Shown: positions 15,877 through 26,700 of the stretch, one piece after another | Position numbering within the stretch: the stretch's first letter is position 1 | Layout: every line of letters starts with the position of its first letter | Source of the DNA: Frankineae bacterium MT45 | Lineage (GTDB): Bacteria; Actinomycetota; Actinomycetes; Mycobacteriales; Jatrophihabitantaceae | Length of the DNA: 64,000 bases | Direction of reading: 5' to 3' | Assembly: GCA_900100325.1 (NCBI GenBank) | Contig: LT629697.1 | Coordinates: forward strand, 1,919,423 to 1,983,422 | Made by a program: the position numbers and the translations under genes | Notes under the pieces: generated by a model | What the model was told of the DNA's origin: nothing | The model's input: only the letters and a program-made list of their open reading frames with translations | The model's database searches: none

Positions 15877-17487
15877 TCAGGCGGTGAAGCGGCTGATGAC
15901 ACCGCGCAGTTGCGCGCTCATTCCGGCCAGTTCGGTCGCGGCCTCGCCGGAGCGCCGGGCGCCGTCGCTCGCCGCCTGAGTCGCCTCGGCCACGGCTGAG
16001 ATCCCGTCCGCGATGGTGGCTGAGGTGACGGCGGCCAGCCCCACGTTGCGCCCCATCTCATCGGTGGTCGCGTTCTGCTCCTCGACGGCGCTGGCGATCG
16101 TGATCTGGAAGCCGTGCACGTGCCCGATCACCTCGGTGATGCGCTCGATGGCCTCGACCGCTCCGGCGGTGTCGGCCTGGATCGCTGAGACGCGGCGGCC
16201 GATGTCGTCGGTGGCCCGGGCCGTCTCCTGGGCCAGTTCCTTCACCTCGCTGGCCACCACCGCGAATCCCTTGCCGGCCTCACCGGCTCGGGCCGCCTCG
16301 ATCGTGGCATTGAGGGCTAGCAGGTTCGTCTGGGCCGCGATGGAGGTGATGACCTTGATGACGTTGCCGATCTCGACGCTCGACTCGCCAAGCTTGGAGA
16401 TCGTCTGAGTGGCCGTCTCGGCGACCGCCATCGCGTCGGCCGCGACGGTGGCGGCTTGAGCAGCGTTGGTCGCGATCTCACGAATGCTCAAGGACATCTC
16501 GTCGGCGCCGGTCGCGACCGTGGAGACGTTGGCCGACACCTCCTCCGACGAGCGGGCCACCGCGGCCGCCTTGTTGGCCGCGGTGTCGGCCGACTCCGAG
16601 ATCGAGGTGGCGACTCCGGTGAGGCTCTCACTGGCGTCGGAGAGCTCAGTAGCGGAGGCGTTGATGAGACGGACCACCTCGGCGACCGAGGCCAGGCTGG
16701 TGTTGAGCGATGCCCCCATCCGGGCCAACTCGTCACGGCCGCTGATCTCGACGCGGGCGGTGAGGTCACCACCGGCCATCCGCTGCAGGACCCCCTCGGT
16801 GCGGCGGATCGGACGGCTCAGCGAACGAGCCGTCGCCAGGGCGATGGCCACGCCGACGGCGAGGCCGAGCGCCATCAACACGATGATCAGCGACCGGGCG
16901 CTCGAGTAGGCCGATTCGGCTCGCTTGGCATCCGCGTGGGCTCCATCGAGCTGAGCGGTCGCCGCTGAGGTCAGGATGGCCGGGATGCTGCTCTGAATCT
17001 GCTGGGTCTCGCCCAGTAGTGCACTCGTCTTACCCTTGTCGCCGGAGGCGATCGCTTCCGGCAGCAGCGCGATGTCGCGCAGGTAGTTCGCCAGGTCACT
17101 GGAGAGGGTGGAGACCGCGGCCTGGGCCGCCGGGGCGAGCGACATCTTCTGCACCTGGGCGATGTCGTCGGTGAGTTTCTTGAGCTGCACCTTGCTGTCT
17201 GCGGTGACGGCAGCGATCTCATCGGCCGGCAGGACGGTGGTGAGGCCACTCTGGGCCAGGTCGGTCGTGTAGTGGAACCAAGTGCCCTCGAGGCTGCGCA
17301 CCGCCTCGGCCGGAACAGCACCGGCGACGTAGATGGTCTTCGCCTTGGTGTTCAGTGCCGAGAGTTCGTGCAGCCCGACGAGCCCGACGGCCACCGTCGC
17401 CGCAGTCACCACCAGAAAGGCACTCACCAGACGGGCGGCGATGCTGGAGGTCCCGGAAATCTTGGACCAGCGCCGGACTTCACTCAT
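15877..17487 (-). CDS. Methyl-accepting chemotaxis protein
   Basis: Start at the ATG at 17487, 8 bases after GGAG; a GTG three codons upstream is less likely. The 536-residue protein has a first membrane helix ([20 protein letters not shown], about residues 20-40). A roughly 150-residue four-helix-bundle sensor with conserved [14 protein letters not shown] follows, then a second helix ([21 protein letters not shown]), a HAMP domain ([25 protein letters not shown]) and the cytoplasmic signalling coiled coil. Its tip is the invariant [20 protein letters not shown]. It should relay a periplasmic signal to a CheA/CheW array. No che or flagellar genes are in the window. A second receptor lies at 57969-59636. 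Confidence 0.93.
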   Translation of the reverse strand: MSEVRRWSKISGTSSIAARLVSAFLVVTAATVAVGLVGLHELSALNTKAKTIYVAGAVPAEAVRSLEGTWFHYTTDLAQSGLTTVLPADEIAAVTADSKVQLKKLTDDIAQVQKMSLAPAAQAAVSTLSSDLANYLRDIALLPEAIASGDKGKTSALLGETQQIQSSIPAILTSAATAQLDGAHADAKRAESAYSSARSLIIVLMALGLAVGVAIALATARSLSRPIRRTEGVLQRMAGGDLTARVEISGRDELARMGASLNTSLASVAEVVRLINASATELSDASESLTGVATSISESADTAANKAAAVARSSEEVSANVSTVATGADEMSLSIREIATNAAQAATVAADAMAVAETATQTISKLGESSVEIGNVIKVITSIAAQTNLLALNATIEAARAGEAGKGFAVVASEVKELAQETARATDDIGRRVSAIQADTAGAVEAIERITEVIGHVHGFQITIASAVEEQNATTDEMGRNVGLAAVTSATIADGISAVAEATQAASDGARRSGEAATELAGMSAQLRGVISRFTA

Positions 17488-17579
17488 AGGTATCACTCCA
17501 CACCGAAGGGGCTAAACGCGGAACCTGCGTCGTCCTATCGACCGTGCGTGGGAGAGTCTGAGCTGGGCGGGTGTTGCGT

Positions 17580-20045
17580 TCAGCCGCGAATGCGGGCGGA
17601 AGTGGGGTCATACGGCGGGCGCAGCGAGACGGAGGCCGGCACCAGGGTTCCGGCCACGTCCACCTGATACTCACCCTCGCGCAGGTACTCGCCGCTGACG
17701 ACGCCCCCATCGGTGCGGCGCACGTAGACCAGGGCCACCGCCGCGTCGAGGGTCGCCCCCCAGGCCGCCGAGGTGAGCTGCCCGACCGGTTCGCCGTCGC
17801 GCAGCAGCAACTCCCCGCCCCAGACGGTGCACGTCTGGGCATCGTGATCGCCGAGGACCACCGACACGAGCCGGCGCCGCGGACCCTCCGCGATCGCCTG
17901 CTCCACGGCCGCCCGTCCCAGGAAGGGTTCCCCCGAGTCGAGTTTGCAGGCGAAGAGGAGCCCCGACTCGACCGGCCCGAAGTCGGGCGTCAGGTCGCTG
18001 CCGAAGGCCCGGTACCCCTTCTCCAGCCGCAGTGAGTTGATGGCGTAGTACCCGGCGTCGATCAGGCCCAGCTTGGCCCCAGCCTCGTGCAGGGCCTCGT
18101 ACACCCCGACGGCGAACTCGGTGGGGACGTAGAGTTCCCAGCCCAACTCGCCAACGTAGGTGATTCGGGTGGCCCGCACGGTGGCCGCTCCGAGGCTGAT
18201 CTCGCGGCTGGTGGCGAAGGGGAAGGCGTCATTGCCGAGGTCGCTGTCGCTCAGTGACTGCAGCAACTGCCGGGATCGAGGCCCCATCACCCCGTAGACG
18301 GCGTAGGCGGCGGTGACGTCCACGACGCTCATCCGGGCTTCGGGCGGTGTGTGCCGGCGCAGGTGGTCGGCGTCGCGCAGCACCGAACCGGCACCGGTGA
18401 CCAGCAGGAACTCCTCGGCTCCGAGCCGGGTCACGGTCACGTCGGCCTCGTAACCGCCGCGCTCGTTGAGCATCCCGGTGTAGACGGCCCGACCGACGGG
18501 GCCGTCGACGTCGCCGGTGCAGAGCCACTGCAGGCGGGCGGCGGCGTCCGGGCCACTGATCAGCAGCTTTCCAAAGGACGTCTGGTCGTAGAGCGCCACC
18601 TCGTTGCGGGTCGCGCGCTGCTCGGCGTCCGACCAGGACTGCCAGTTCTGCTTCCCCCAGGCGTACTCGAGCTCGGCCGGCGACCCGGCCGGTGCGAAGA
18701 CGTTGACCCGCTCCCAGCCCATCTTGGACCCGAAGAGCGCGCCCCGGCGCTGCAGTTCCTGGTAGGCCGCCGGGCGGCGGAAGGGACGGGCCGAGTCGAA
18801 CTCCCGGTTGGGCCAGGGCACTGCGTAGTGGAGCCCGAGCACCTCGCCGACCCGGGCCCGCAGCCACTGGTTGTTACCGTTGAATGGGGCGAAGCGGCGG
18901 ATGTCGACGCCGACGAGGTCCGAGGTCGGGCCGGAGTTGGCGATCCACTCGGCCAGTGCCCGGCCGGCCCCTCCGGCCGAGGCGATGCCGACGGAGTTGA
19001 AACCGGCGGCGACGAAGAAGTTCTTCAACTCCGGCGCCTCGCCCAGGATGAATTGGTTGTCCGGGGTGAAACTCTCCGGGCCGTTGTAGAACTTCTTGAT
19101 CCCCGTCTCCTGCAGCACGGGGATGCGATGCAGGGCGCTCTGCATGAGGATCGAGAACTGGTCCCAGTCCTCATCCAGCAGTTGGAACTCGAAGGGGTAG
19201 GGGAGTGCGTCCGGGGAGACCCAGGGTTTTGCTTGGGGTTCGAATCCGCCGACGACCAGTGCGCCGACCTCCTCCTTGAAGTAGGTGTAGCCGTCCGGAT
19301 CCCGCAGGATCGGCAGGTCTCGCCGCACACCCTCGATCTGATCGGTGACCACGTAGAAGTGCTCGGCCGAATGGAGGGGGACATTCACCCCGCACATCGC
19401 CCCGATCGCCTTCGCCCACTGGCCCGCGCAGTTGACCACGAGCTCGGCCTCGATGTCGCCGGCATCGGTGCGCACGCCGGTCACGGCGCCACCGTCCGTG
19501 TCGATGCCCAACACCCTTACTTTCTCGACGATCTGTGCTCCCCGCATCCGGGCGCCGCGGGCCAGGGCGGCGGTCAGGTCGGTCGGGTTGGCCGTGCCGT
19601 CACCGGGGAGCCAGATCGCCCCGACCAGATCGTCGTCGCGGATCAGCGGGTAGCGTTCGCGAGCCTGGGCGGAGGTGATGATCTCGCACTCCAGGTCATA
19701 GGCAACCGCTGCGGCCGCGGTGCGGCGCAGCTGGACCATACGCTCCTCGGTGCGGGCCAGCGTCACCCCGCCGCAGCGCTTGTACCCCGCGCTCAGACCG
19801 GTCTCGCTCTCCAGACGGGCATAGAGTTCCGTCGAATACTGCACCAGACGGGTACCTGACTCCGACGCCCGCAGCTGCCCGACCAGGCCGGCGGCGTGCC
19901 AGGTGGTGCCACCGGAGAGGCGGCCCTGCTCGAGCAGCACGAGGTCTCGGTAGCCGAGCTGGGTCAGGTGATAGGCGACGCTCGTGCCGATGACACCGCC
20001 TCCGACGATGACGACCTGCGCCCGGGCCGGGACTGTGGGGACCAC
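17580..20045 (-). CDS. FAD-dependent dimethylglycine/sarcosine dehydrogenase-like protein with GcvT domains
   Basis: 821 residues from the GTG at 20045, which follows AGGAG. Layout: an N-terminal DAO flavin domain (VVIVGGGVIGTSVAYHL, residues 11-27), GGTTWHAAGLVGQLR with His50 at the position that carries covalent FAD in dimethylglycine oxidase, a central FAO-type linker (YFKEEVGALVVGGFEP), and GcvT N- and C-terminal folate-binding domains (EVALYDQTSFGKLLISGPDA; GELGWELYVPTEFAVGVYEAL). These enzymes demethylate dimethylglycine or sarcosine and pass the one-carbon unit to tetrahydrofolate. It follows the choline-kinase-like gene by 15 bases in one operon. The exact methylamine is not determined. 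Confidence 0.9.
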   Translation of the reverse strand: MVPTVPARAQVVIVGGGVIGTSVAYHLTQLGYRDLVLLEQGRLSGGTTWHAAGLVGQLRASESGTRLVQYSTELYARLESETGLSAGYKRCGGVTLARTEERMVQLRRTAAAAVAYDLECEIITSAQARERYPLIRDDDLVGAIWLPGDGTANPTDLTAALARGARMRGAQIVEKVRVLGIDTDGGAVTGVRTDAGDIEAELVVNCAGQWAKAIGAMCGVNVPLHSAEHFYVVTDQIEGVRRDLPILRDPDGYTYFKEEVGALVVGGFEPQAKPWVSPDALPYPFEFQLLDEDWDQFSILMQSALHRIPVLQETGIKKFYNGPESFTPDNQFILGEAPELKNFFVAAGFNSVGIASAGGAGRALAEWIANSGPTSDLVGVDIRRFAPFNGNNQWLRARVGEVLGLHYAVPWPNREFDSARPFRRPAAYQELQRRGALFGSKMGWERVNVFAPAGSPAELEYAWGKQNWQSWSDAEQRATRNEVALYDQTSFGKLLISGPDAAARLQWLCTGDVDGPVGRAVYTGMLNERGGYEADVTVTRLGAEEFLLVTGAGSVLRDADHLRRHTPPEARMSVVDVTAAYAVYGVMGPRSRQLLQSLSDSDLGNDAFPFATSREISLGAATVRATRITYVGELGWELYVPTEFAVGVYEALHEAGAKLGLIDAGYYAINSLRLEKGYRAFGSDLTPDFGPVESGLLFACKLDSGEPFLGRAAVEQAIAEGPRRRLVSVVLGDHDAQTCTVWGGELLLRDGEPVGQLTSAAWGATLDAAVALVYVRRTDGGVVSGEYLREGEYQVDVAGTLVPASVSLRPPYDPTSARIRG

Positions 20046-20060
20046 TCGCTACTCCTGCCG

Positions 20061-20981
20061 TTAGTCGGTTCGCCGCACGTCGACGAGGAGATTCTCGAAG
20101 CTCGGGCTGGTGAACTGTTCGCGGGCGGCCTCGAACTTCAGCATCCCCCAGGACCAGAAGTCGAAGTCCAGTGAGCTCGTCGCCGTCTGGATCGAGGCCC
20201 AGAGCGTCCACCCGTAGCGGGACATCAGCCCCTGCAGTCGGGCCCGGGCCATACGGCTGCGCACCTCGCGCCCGTAGTACGCGGTGACCAGTTCGTCCAG
20301 TTGCTCCTCGCTGAGGTGGCACTCACTCCAGATGTTGCCAAGTTCGAAGCAGGGGTCGTTGTTTCCCGAGTATTCGTAGTCGATGAGCCAGAGCTTCTCG
20401 CCGTCGTCCACGAAGTTGCCGGCCAGGAGGTCGTTGTTGCACGGCACTGTTGGCTCGGGGTGGGCGGCCAGCGCGCTGCGGATCTGCCCCACCTGATCGG
20501 CGAAATCGAGGTAGCCCGCCGGCAGCCGGAAGCCGCGCTCCTGGACGATCCTGAGGTAACCCGGCTGGATCACGAACATGTTGAAATCATTGGTGAATCG
20601 GGGCCCAGCGTGGAGCTGGCGGCAGGCTGAGGCGACCCGCTGGATCACCCCGTCCCGCTGAAGGTGCTCGTCGGTGAAGGTGACACCATCGATGAAGCCG
20701 ACCACCATCACGCCCTCGCCCGGCAGGTAGTCCAGCACCGGCGCGCCCACCCCGGCCTCGGCCGCGGCGACGCTGTTGAAGTGCTCGGCCCGCCGGTCGA
20801 TGGCCAGCAGGTCGGTTTCGCGCGGTGATACCCGCACGACGTAGGCGCCGTCCGGCACGACCACCTTGTAGTTGTGGTTGGTGAGACCGCCGGCCAATGG
20901 CGTTACGTCACGGGGGCGGCCGGCGATGAGCGGTAGCCGATCGAAGATCGCGTCGACTTCGGCCGGCAGATCACCGGTCAT
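20061..20981 (-). CDS. Choline-kinase-like aminoglycoside phosphotransferase-fold enzyme
   Basis: The ATG at 20981 gives 306 residues. The Gly-rich nucleotide loop is PLAGGLTNHNYKVVV (about residues 27-41). The catalytic (Brenner) motif appears as CNNDLLAGNF, with Asn-Asn-Asp in place of the usual His-Asn-Asp, and the metal-binding motif as LIDYEYSGNNDPCFELGN. The last is characteristic of choline/ethanolamine kinases within the APH fold. It should transfer the ATP gamma-phosphate to an amino-alcohol. It is transcribed divergently from an APC permease and precedes the dimethylglycine-dehydrogenase-like gene, which points to amino-alcohol or methylamine use. The substrate is inferred. Confidence 0.85.
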   Translation of the reverse strand: MTGDLPAEVDAIFDRLPLIAGRPRDVTPLAGGLTNHNYKVVVPDGAYVVRVSPRETDLLAIDRRAEHFNSVAAAEAGVGAPVLDYLPGEGVMVVGFIDGVTFTDEHLQRDGVIQRVASACRQLHAGPRFTNDFNMFVIQPGYLRIVQERGFRLPAGYLDFADQVGQIRSALAAHPEPTVPCNNDLLAGNFVDDGEKLWLIDYEYSGNNDPCFELGNIWSECHLSEEQLDELVTAYYGREVRSRMARARLQGLMSRYGWTLWASIQTATSSLDFDFWSWGMLKFEAAREQFTSPSFENLLVDVRRTD

Positions 20982-21289
20982 GGGCGGCACCGACCGTCGG
21001 CGCGCTCCGGAGAGTGTCCGATGACGTTCACGGCAGCCGGCATGCGCACGCTCGGTCGAAGTCGGTGGTGTGGGGTTGCCTGCTGACCCTATCCCAGCCG
21101 CCCCGCCGCGAGTCCCCTTGTTTCTCGTGCGGTCCCGGCGTGTTCCGCCTCCGCCGCCTTGCACGCAGAGTGATGCGCCGCGCCCGCTGGGTATTGACCG
21201 CAGGGGCTTTCTGGTAGCAGAGTCCGAAATTGGGTACCCCCTCCGCAGGCACCGATCACCTACGGACCCATCCAGAGCAAGGATCGCCG
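20982..21289. promoter_or_regulatory. Divergent intergenic region, kinase/permease
   Basis: These 308 bases separate the leftward kinase gene from the rightward permease gene. Promoters for both must lie here, but no convincing -35/-10 pair, palindrome or riboswitch-like structure was seen. A TTGACC at 21194-21199 has no well-spaced -10. The only clear signal is AAGGA at 21279-21283, the ribosome site for the permease start at 21290. Confidence 0.5.
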
Positions 21290-22972
21290 ATGAGCAACGC
21301 GCCGACCACTGAGAATCCGCGCGGCGGCGGGCTGCAGCGCACCGTTGGCTACTACGGGCTGATGTTCGTCTCGCTCGGCTCCATCATCGGGTCGGGCTGG
21401 CTGCTGAGCGCCCTCACCGCATCCGAGACGGCCGGCCCGGCGTCGATCGTCTCCTGGATGCTCGCGGTCATCATGCTCACCGTGCTGGCGCTGGTCTACG
21501 CCGAACTGGGCGCCACCTACCCGGTTGCCGGTGGAACCGGGCGCTTCCCCTACTTCTCCCACGGCCCGCTGGCCGGCTTCGTGGCCGGCTGGGCCTCCTG
21601 GCTGCAGGCGGTGATGATCGCGCCGATCGAGATCCTCGGCGCAATTGCCTATGCCAACAGCCTCTCGTCAGTGCAGCACCACTTCAACATGATCCACGAG
21701 ACGGGCGCCAGCAAGGGGTTGCTGAACGAACGAGGCCTGGTGGTGGCCGCCATCGCGATGGTGATCTTCACGTTGATGAACCTGGCCGGAGCCAAGTTCA
21801 TGGCCGAGAGCAACGCCATCGTCGTCATCTGGAAGACGGCCATCCCGCTGCTGACCATCGTCGTCATCGCGTCGCTCTCCTTCCACATCGGCAACTTCCA
21901 CGCCGGCGGCGGGTTCATGCCCTACGGAATACACGGGGTATTCGCCGCGCTGCCGCTGGGTGTGGTCTTCGCGCTGCAGGGGTTTGAGCAGGCGGTGCAG
22001 CTCGCCGGTGAGGCTCGCGATCCCCGGCGCGATCTCTCCCGGGCGATCATCACCGCCATGGCCATCGGTGGTGGAATCTACCTACTTCTGCAGGTCGTCT
22101 TCATCGGTGCGGTGAATCCGGCCGACGTGGTTCACGACTGGGCCAACCCGCTCGGGGGCAATGCCGCCACCGACCAGGGGGCTTGGCACACGCTGGCCCT
22201 GGCCGTCGGCGCCACCTGGTTGGCCGCAATGATCGTCATTGACGGGGTCGTCTCGCCGTCGGGCACCGGAATCGTGTACGTCGGCACGTCGGCCCGTCTG
22301 TCGTATGCGCTGGGGGAGGAGCGTGAGATGCCGAGCGCGCTGGCGTACACCAATCAGAAGGGCGTGCCGGTCGTCTCGATCCTGCTGGCCTTCGTGGTCG
22401 GGGTGGCGGCCTTCGGCCCGTTCCCGTCATGGAACAAGCTGGTCAACGTGGTCACTGGCGCGACCGCGATCATGTACGCCTTCGCGCCGATCTCGCTGGC
22501 CGCGCTGAAACGCCGTGACCGGCACCGATCGCGGACGTATCAGATGCCCTACTCCCACATCCTGATGCCAGCGGCCTTCTGCTCGGCCAGCCTGCTGCTC
22601 TACTGGGGCGGCTTCCAGACGATGTGGAAGATCGACTGCGCGATTCTGGTCGGACTGATGCTCTTCGGCCTCGGGGTCTCGATCGCCGGGACCGACGCCA
22701 TGAGCATGCTGCGACCGGCCGCCTGGCTCGGGCCGTGGCTGCTTGGCATGACGATCATCTCGAGCATCGGCCGCTACACCAGTGAACACAACGGTGTCAG
22801 CTCACACACGCACCTCGGTGAGTGGTGGGACCTGGCCGTCGTCATCGGGTTCAGCCTGGTGATCTTCTACTGGGCGGCCAACCTGGCCATGCCCGAGGAG
22901 AAGGTGCTTGCCGCGATCGAGCGCGACAAGCGTCAGTTCGACGACCCCGAGTACCTCACAGTTAGTGCCTGA
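21290..22972 (+). CDS. APC-superfamily amino-acid/amine permease
   Basis: The ATG at 21290 follows AAGGA by 6 bases, giving a 560-residue membrane protein with about 12 hydrophobic helices. Helix 1 has the unwound substrate-binding signature SLGSIIGSGWLLSA, and the next loop AELGATYPVAGGTGRFPYF is typical of the APC family. A large hydrophilic gap near residue 140 (SVQHHFNMIHETGASKG) is unusual in length. It should import an amino acid or amine using the proton gradient. It faces the choline-kinase and dimethylglycine-dehydrogenase-like genes and converges with a QsdR-like regulator (3-base gap), so it probably feeds that pathway. Confidence 0.9.
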   Translation: MSNAPTTENPRGGGLQRTVGYYGLMFVSLGSIIGSGWLLSALTASETAGPASIVSWMLAVIMLTVLALVYAELGATYPVAGGTGRFPYFSHGPLAGFVAGWASWLQAVMIAPIEILGAIAYANSLSSVQHHFNMIHETGASKGLLNERGLVVAAIAMVIFTLMNLAGAKFMAESNAIVVIWKTAIPLLTIVVIASLSFHIGNFHAGGGFMPYGIHGVFAALPLGVVFALQGFEQAVQLAGEARDPRRDLSRAIITAMAIGGGIYLLLQVVFIGAVNPADVVHDWANPLGGNAATDQGAWHTLALAVGATWLAAMIVIDGVVSPSGTGIVYVGTSARLSYALGEEREMPSALAYTNQKGVPVVSILLAFVVGVAAFGPFPSWNKLVNVVTGATAIMYAFAPISLAALKRRDRHRSRTYQMPYSHILMPAAFCSASLLLYWGGFQTMWKIDCAILVGLMLFGLGVSIAGTDAMSMLRPAAWLGPWLLGMTIISSIGRYTSEHNGVSSHTHLGEWWDLAVVIGFSLVIFYWAANLAMPEEKVLAAIERDKRQFDDPEYLTVSA

Positions 22973-22975
22973 AAA

Positions 22976-23590
22976 CTAAGGGCGAATGCCCTCAATGAGG
23001 GCCTGCTGCAGCCGGTTCGCCAGTTCGACGTCCGGGCGGCGGGCGGCCAGCACGTCCGCATAGAGGAACGACTCACCCATCCGGACCAGGGCATAGGCCA
23101 GGGCTCCGGGTTCGATGAGTGGCACGAAGCCGAGTTCGTCCATGTCCCGACGCAGCAGCGCTTCAATGAAGGCCACGACGCCCGTCTGTACCCGTCCCCG
23201 AGGATCGGTCATCACCCGGAGGGTGAGTGCCGGCTCGTCGTCGAGGAGGCGGCGCATCCCTTTGGAGCTGGCCACCATCGCGTTGATATTGCGACCTGTG
23301 CCCGTGGTCAGCAGCGCGCCCGGGGGGCGTTCGGCCTCCCACTGGGCGGCGGCGATGCGCAGGGTCCGCTCGGTGATGACCCAGAGAGCTTCGCTCAGCA
23401 GCACGTCCCGGCTGCCGACGTTGCGGAAGAGGGTGACCCGGGAGACGCCGAGTTCGTCAGCGATTCCTTGCATGTCGAGGCGGCGGCCGTCATTGATCCA
23501 GCGCGCGGCCAGGTTGACGATCCGTGGCGAGCCGACTCTTGGCGTGCTCGGGCCACGCTGAGAGGCGCCAGCGGTGACAGACGCGGTCAT
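22976..23590 (-). CDS. TetR-family regulator, QsdR-like
   Basis: 204 residues from the ATG at 23590. The helix-turn-helix is LDMQGIADELGVSRVTLFRNVGSRDVLLSEALW (about residues 39-71, in two stretches). The C-terminal half, with DEPALTLRVMTDPRGR and YALVRMGESFLYADVLA, closely resembles QsdR-type regulators, which in Rhodococcus control a quorum-quenching lactonase. No lactonase gene is nearby; the neighbours are the permease (convergent, 3-base gap) and the GH15 gene, 110 bases away in the same direction. The target is therefore unknown. Confidence 0.85.
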   Translation of the reverse strand: MTASVTAGASQRGPSTPRVGSPRIVNLAARWINDGRRLDMQGIADELGVSRVTLFRNVGSRDVLLSEALWVITERTLRIAAAQWEAERPPGALLTTGTGRNINAMVASSKGMRRLLDDEPALTLRVMTDPRGRVQTGVVAFIEALLRRDMDELGFVPLIEPGALAYALVRMGESFLYADVLAARRPDVELANRLQQALIEGIRP

Positions 23591-23700
23591 CGGGCCTCCC
23601 AGGACGAGCAACCACCTTGAATCGTACGTCTCATCAGGTTGTTCCACAACGAACCGCACGGCTGTTTGGGGTGGTTCGGTCTGGCGCGCTCGAGGGACGA

Positions 23701-26700
23701 CTAGGGAATCGTGACGTCCTGCAGAACCACCGGTGTGTGAGCGTTGTAGTCCAGCTCCTGCGACTGGGCGGTGCCGGGCGGGGTCAGTACATCCATCGCC
23801 TTCGGCACCGTGTTCGGGTCCGCGCTGCAGAGCGGTGTCGACTCTGCGGTGGCGCAGACGCCGAAGTTGTAGGCGCCCGGCGTCGCGCCGAAGCTGCGGG
23901 TCTGATCCGCCCCGTGGGTGCCGTCCTGTCCGGTCAGCACGACGGTGAATCCCCAGCCGCTGGTCGGCGTCCCGCCGAGCGCTGCCTTGTCGACGCTGAA
24001 CGTCACGTAGCGCGAGATCGAGTTGGCGCTGGTGGTGACGCTGCCGAGAGTGGTGCCGTTGTTGTCGACGAAGCGCTGGTTGCCGAAACCCTGGGCTTCG
24101 ATGAGGCGGCTCCACGCCGCGGTCGGCGCGATCTGGTAGTTCATCCCGGGATAGGACGGGCTGGTGGAGGTGGCGGCGGCCCCCGGCACGTGGACGTAGA
24201 CGTCATCGAGTTGCGCGCCGTTCGTCGAACCGAAGGTCGGGGTCAGGTCGCGAGTCTGCACCCGGAAGGTGACCGTGGAGCCGGTGTCGTAGACCTGGAA
24301 GTCGGTGAGGTCGAATGCTCCGGCGTGGAAGTCTCCGGCGGTCGGATAGGCATAGTTTCCTGGGCCATTGTCGTCACCGGTCGGGTCGCTCTGGTCGAAG
24401 AGAAGGGTCCCGTTCACCGCGTCGTTGATGACCGAACGCACGACCTGGGCGGTGCCGCCGTTGGTCGCCGTACTGCTGATGACCAGCACGTTGGTGCCGG
24501 CTGCGGCGGTGAGACTCAGCGTGAAGGAGCCGTCGGCCTTCGCGATTGTCTTGCTGGTGGTCGTCGCGTTGTTGGCGTCGGTCGCCACGTCAGCCACGTC
24601 GATTGTGGCGCCGGAGCTCGCTGTTCCGGTCACCGTGATCGTCTTGCCGACGGCGGTCGAGTCGAGCGGGCTGGTGACGTCCAGGGGCGTTGTCAACTGG
24701 TTATGGGTGACGTAGCGGACCTTGGTCTGGGTCGGCTGCTCCAGGTTCCGACCGGCCACCAGGTCGGCGGTGAGGCGGACCTGCGAGGCCGAACCCCAGC
24801 TCAGCGGAGACGCGGACCCGTCGGCCTGGCCGTTGACGAAACCGATCGAGGCCGTCGTCGGATCGCTGCCGAATGGAGCGGCGGCCAGGTTCGGCTCGTC
24901 CCAGACCTGCTCCGGAACGAGGCCCGGCCCGGAGTTCATCCCGTTGATGGTGGCCAGGATCGCGGCGGCGGCGGTTCGATTCCCCTGGGCCAGGTACTGC
25001 TGGGCCCGCTCGGCTCCCAGCACCGGCCACGGGTGCCCGGTGCCGGAGTTGTTGTTGGTCCACGGGGCGCCGCTTACCGTGCAGCTGGTGTCATTGGGGA
25101 CGTAGCAGTCGCCGTAGCCATCACCGTTGTAGCGCAGCCAGCCGGGCCCGCTGCTCGTCGTCTTCTTCAGGTTGGCGTCGGCGACGGCCAGCGAATTGGG
25201 CAGGGTCGGGTCGGTCGGTGACAGTTCGCCGAGCCGGACGTACTCGAGGAAGCCCAGATCCACCACGCTCCGCTGGTCGACGGTGGCCCCGCCGTTGCCG
25301 AGGTTGTAGCTGATCGCGGCGTTCGGGTCGCCGGTCTTGGAGAGGCGGATGAAGTAGGGCTGCGTGGAGAGCGGACCGGTAGTGGTGACCCCCCAGGCCT
25401 TGATGCTGCGCTGATACTGGTCGGCGGTGGCCAGCCAGATACGGGCATCGGCGGGGTCCCCGTGGACTTTTGCGATGCTGGCCGCGGCGACCAGACCGGC
25501 GATCTCGGCGGCGATGGTCGAGGGGGAGTAGCCGGTCTGCTCCTCCCAGCGTTCGACGCCGAAGCTCGGGCCGTGGCTGATGAGGAAGTTGGCAGTGGCC
25601 CGGACGTGCGGCCAGAGCGCGTTGTCGGAGGCGAGTCCAGACTGCAGCGCCATCAACAGCGGGTAGGCCGCCTCGTCGAGTTGGATGTTGAAGGCATCCG
25701 GCGCCTTGGTTCCGTCGAGGAGTGAGTTGCGCGGCTGCGATCCGTCGGGGAGTTGGCTCTTGAGCAGCAAGTAGCGCACGGTTGCCTGCGCGGTGGTGAG
25801 GTCGCCGTCGGTGTAGAGCGCGGTCCACGCCTCGTAGAGATCGCGGCCGAAGACCTCGCGGTATCCGGTTGAGAATCCGGCGATCGACTGTCCCCAGGGC
25901 GCGTCCAGGCCGGCGACGATCGCTCCCGGGTACGTCTTGTCCTCCGAGGCCTTCACCACGTTGGCCGACTGGTAGTAGTCCTTGAAGGCGGTGATGAGCT
26001 GGCTCGTGCTGAGCCCGGGGACGGCCGACGACGGCACGCGGAGTCCGGCGTCATACCCGAGCCACCCCAGCTCGTAGCCGGCGGCCAGCGCGTTTACCGA
26101 GGCGTGTGCGGTGGCCGTCGCTGCGTTCACCGCGGCGCTCTGGTTGGTGCCGAAGCCGAGAGCCAGTGTGAAGGAGCCAGTGGAGTCGCTCTGGAGTCCG
26201 GCCGTCTGCTCGACGTTGCCGTTGGTGGCGCTCGCGTAGACCGGCGTCAGGGTGTGTGTGGTGTCGAGTTCGGAGAGCCCGTCACTGCTCGTTCCGACGA
26301 ATCCGCTGCTCACCGAGGAGAAGGGCAGATTGGCTCGCAGTGCCAGGTAGCTCGGGGTCGCGTAGGGATGGCCGGTCTGGCTCTGGGCGTCGAACGAGAC
26401 CGGAACCGCGGTCGCGGTGGAGTGGTCGATCAGGGCCGAGTCACCGCCGGTGTTGCTCGAGCCGCCACCGCCCGCGCCGCCGGCGTTCGCGTCCAGACGC
26501 ACGTAGATGTGGTTGCTTCGTGCGCTCGTGGTGAGCGGGACGTAGGTGGTGTGCAGGACGACGCTCGTGCGCGACGGATCGGTGAAGTAGTTGGTGATCA
26601 ACCGGTAAGCGTGGGACTTGGCCGTTGCGGTGACCGTGCAGATCATGCCGGTTGGGTCGGCGACCGCGGTGTAGGTCATGTCGCGGGTCTGCAGGTCGGT

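Noticed and set aside
18351-19859. 502-codon plus-strand frame
   Set aside because: Antisense to the DAO-GcvT gene with no motif or ribosome site; a shadow frame.
23617-25221. 534-codon open frame on the plus strand
   Set aside because: It is fully antisense to the GH15 gene, rich in Gly/Arg/Val repeats, and has no family features; a high-GC shadow.
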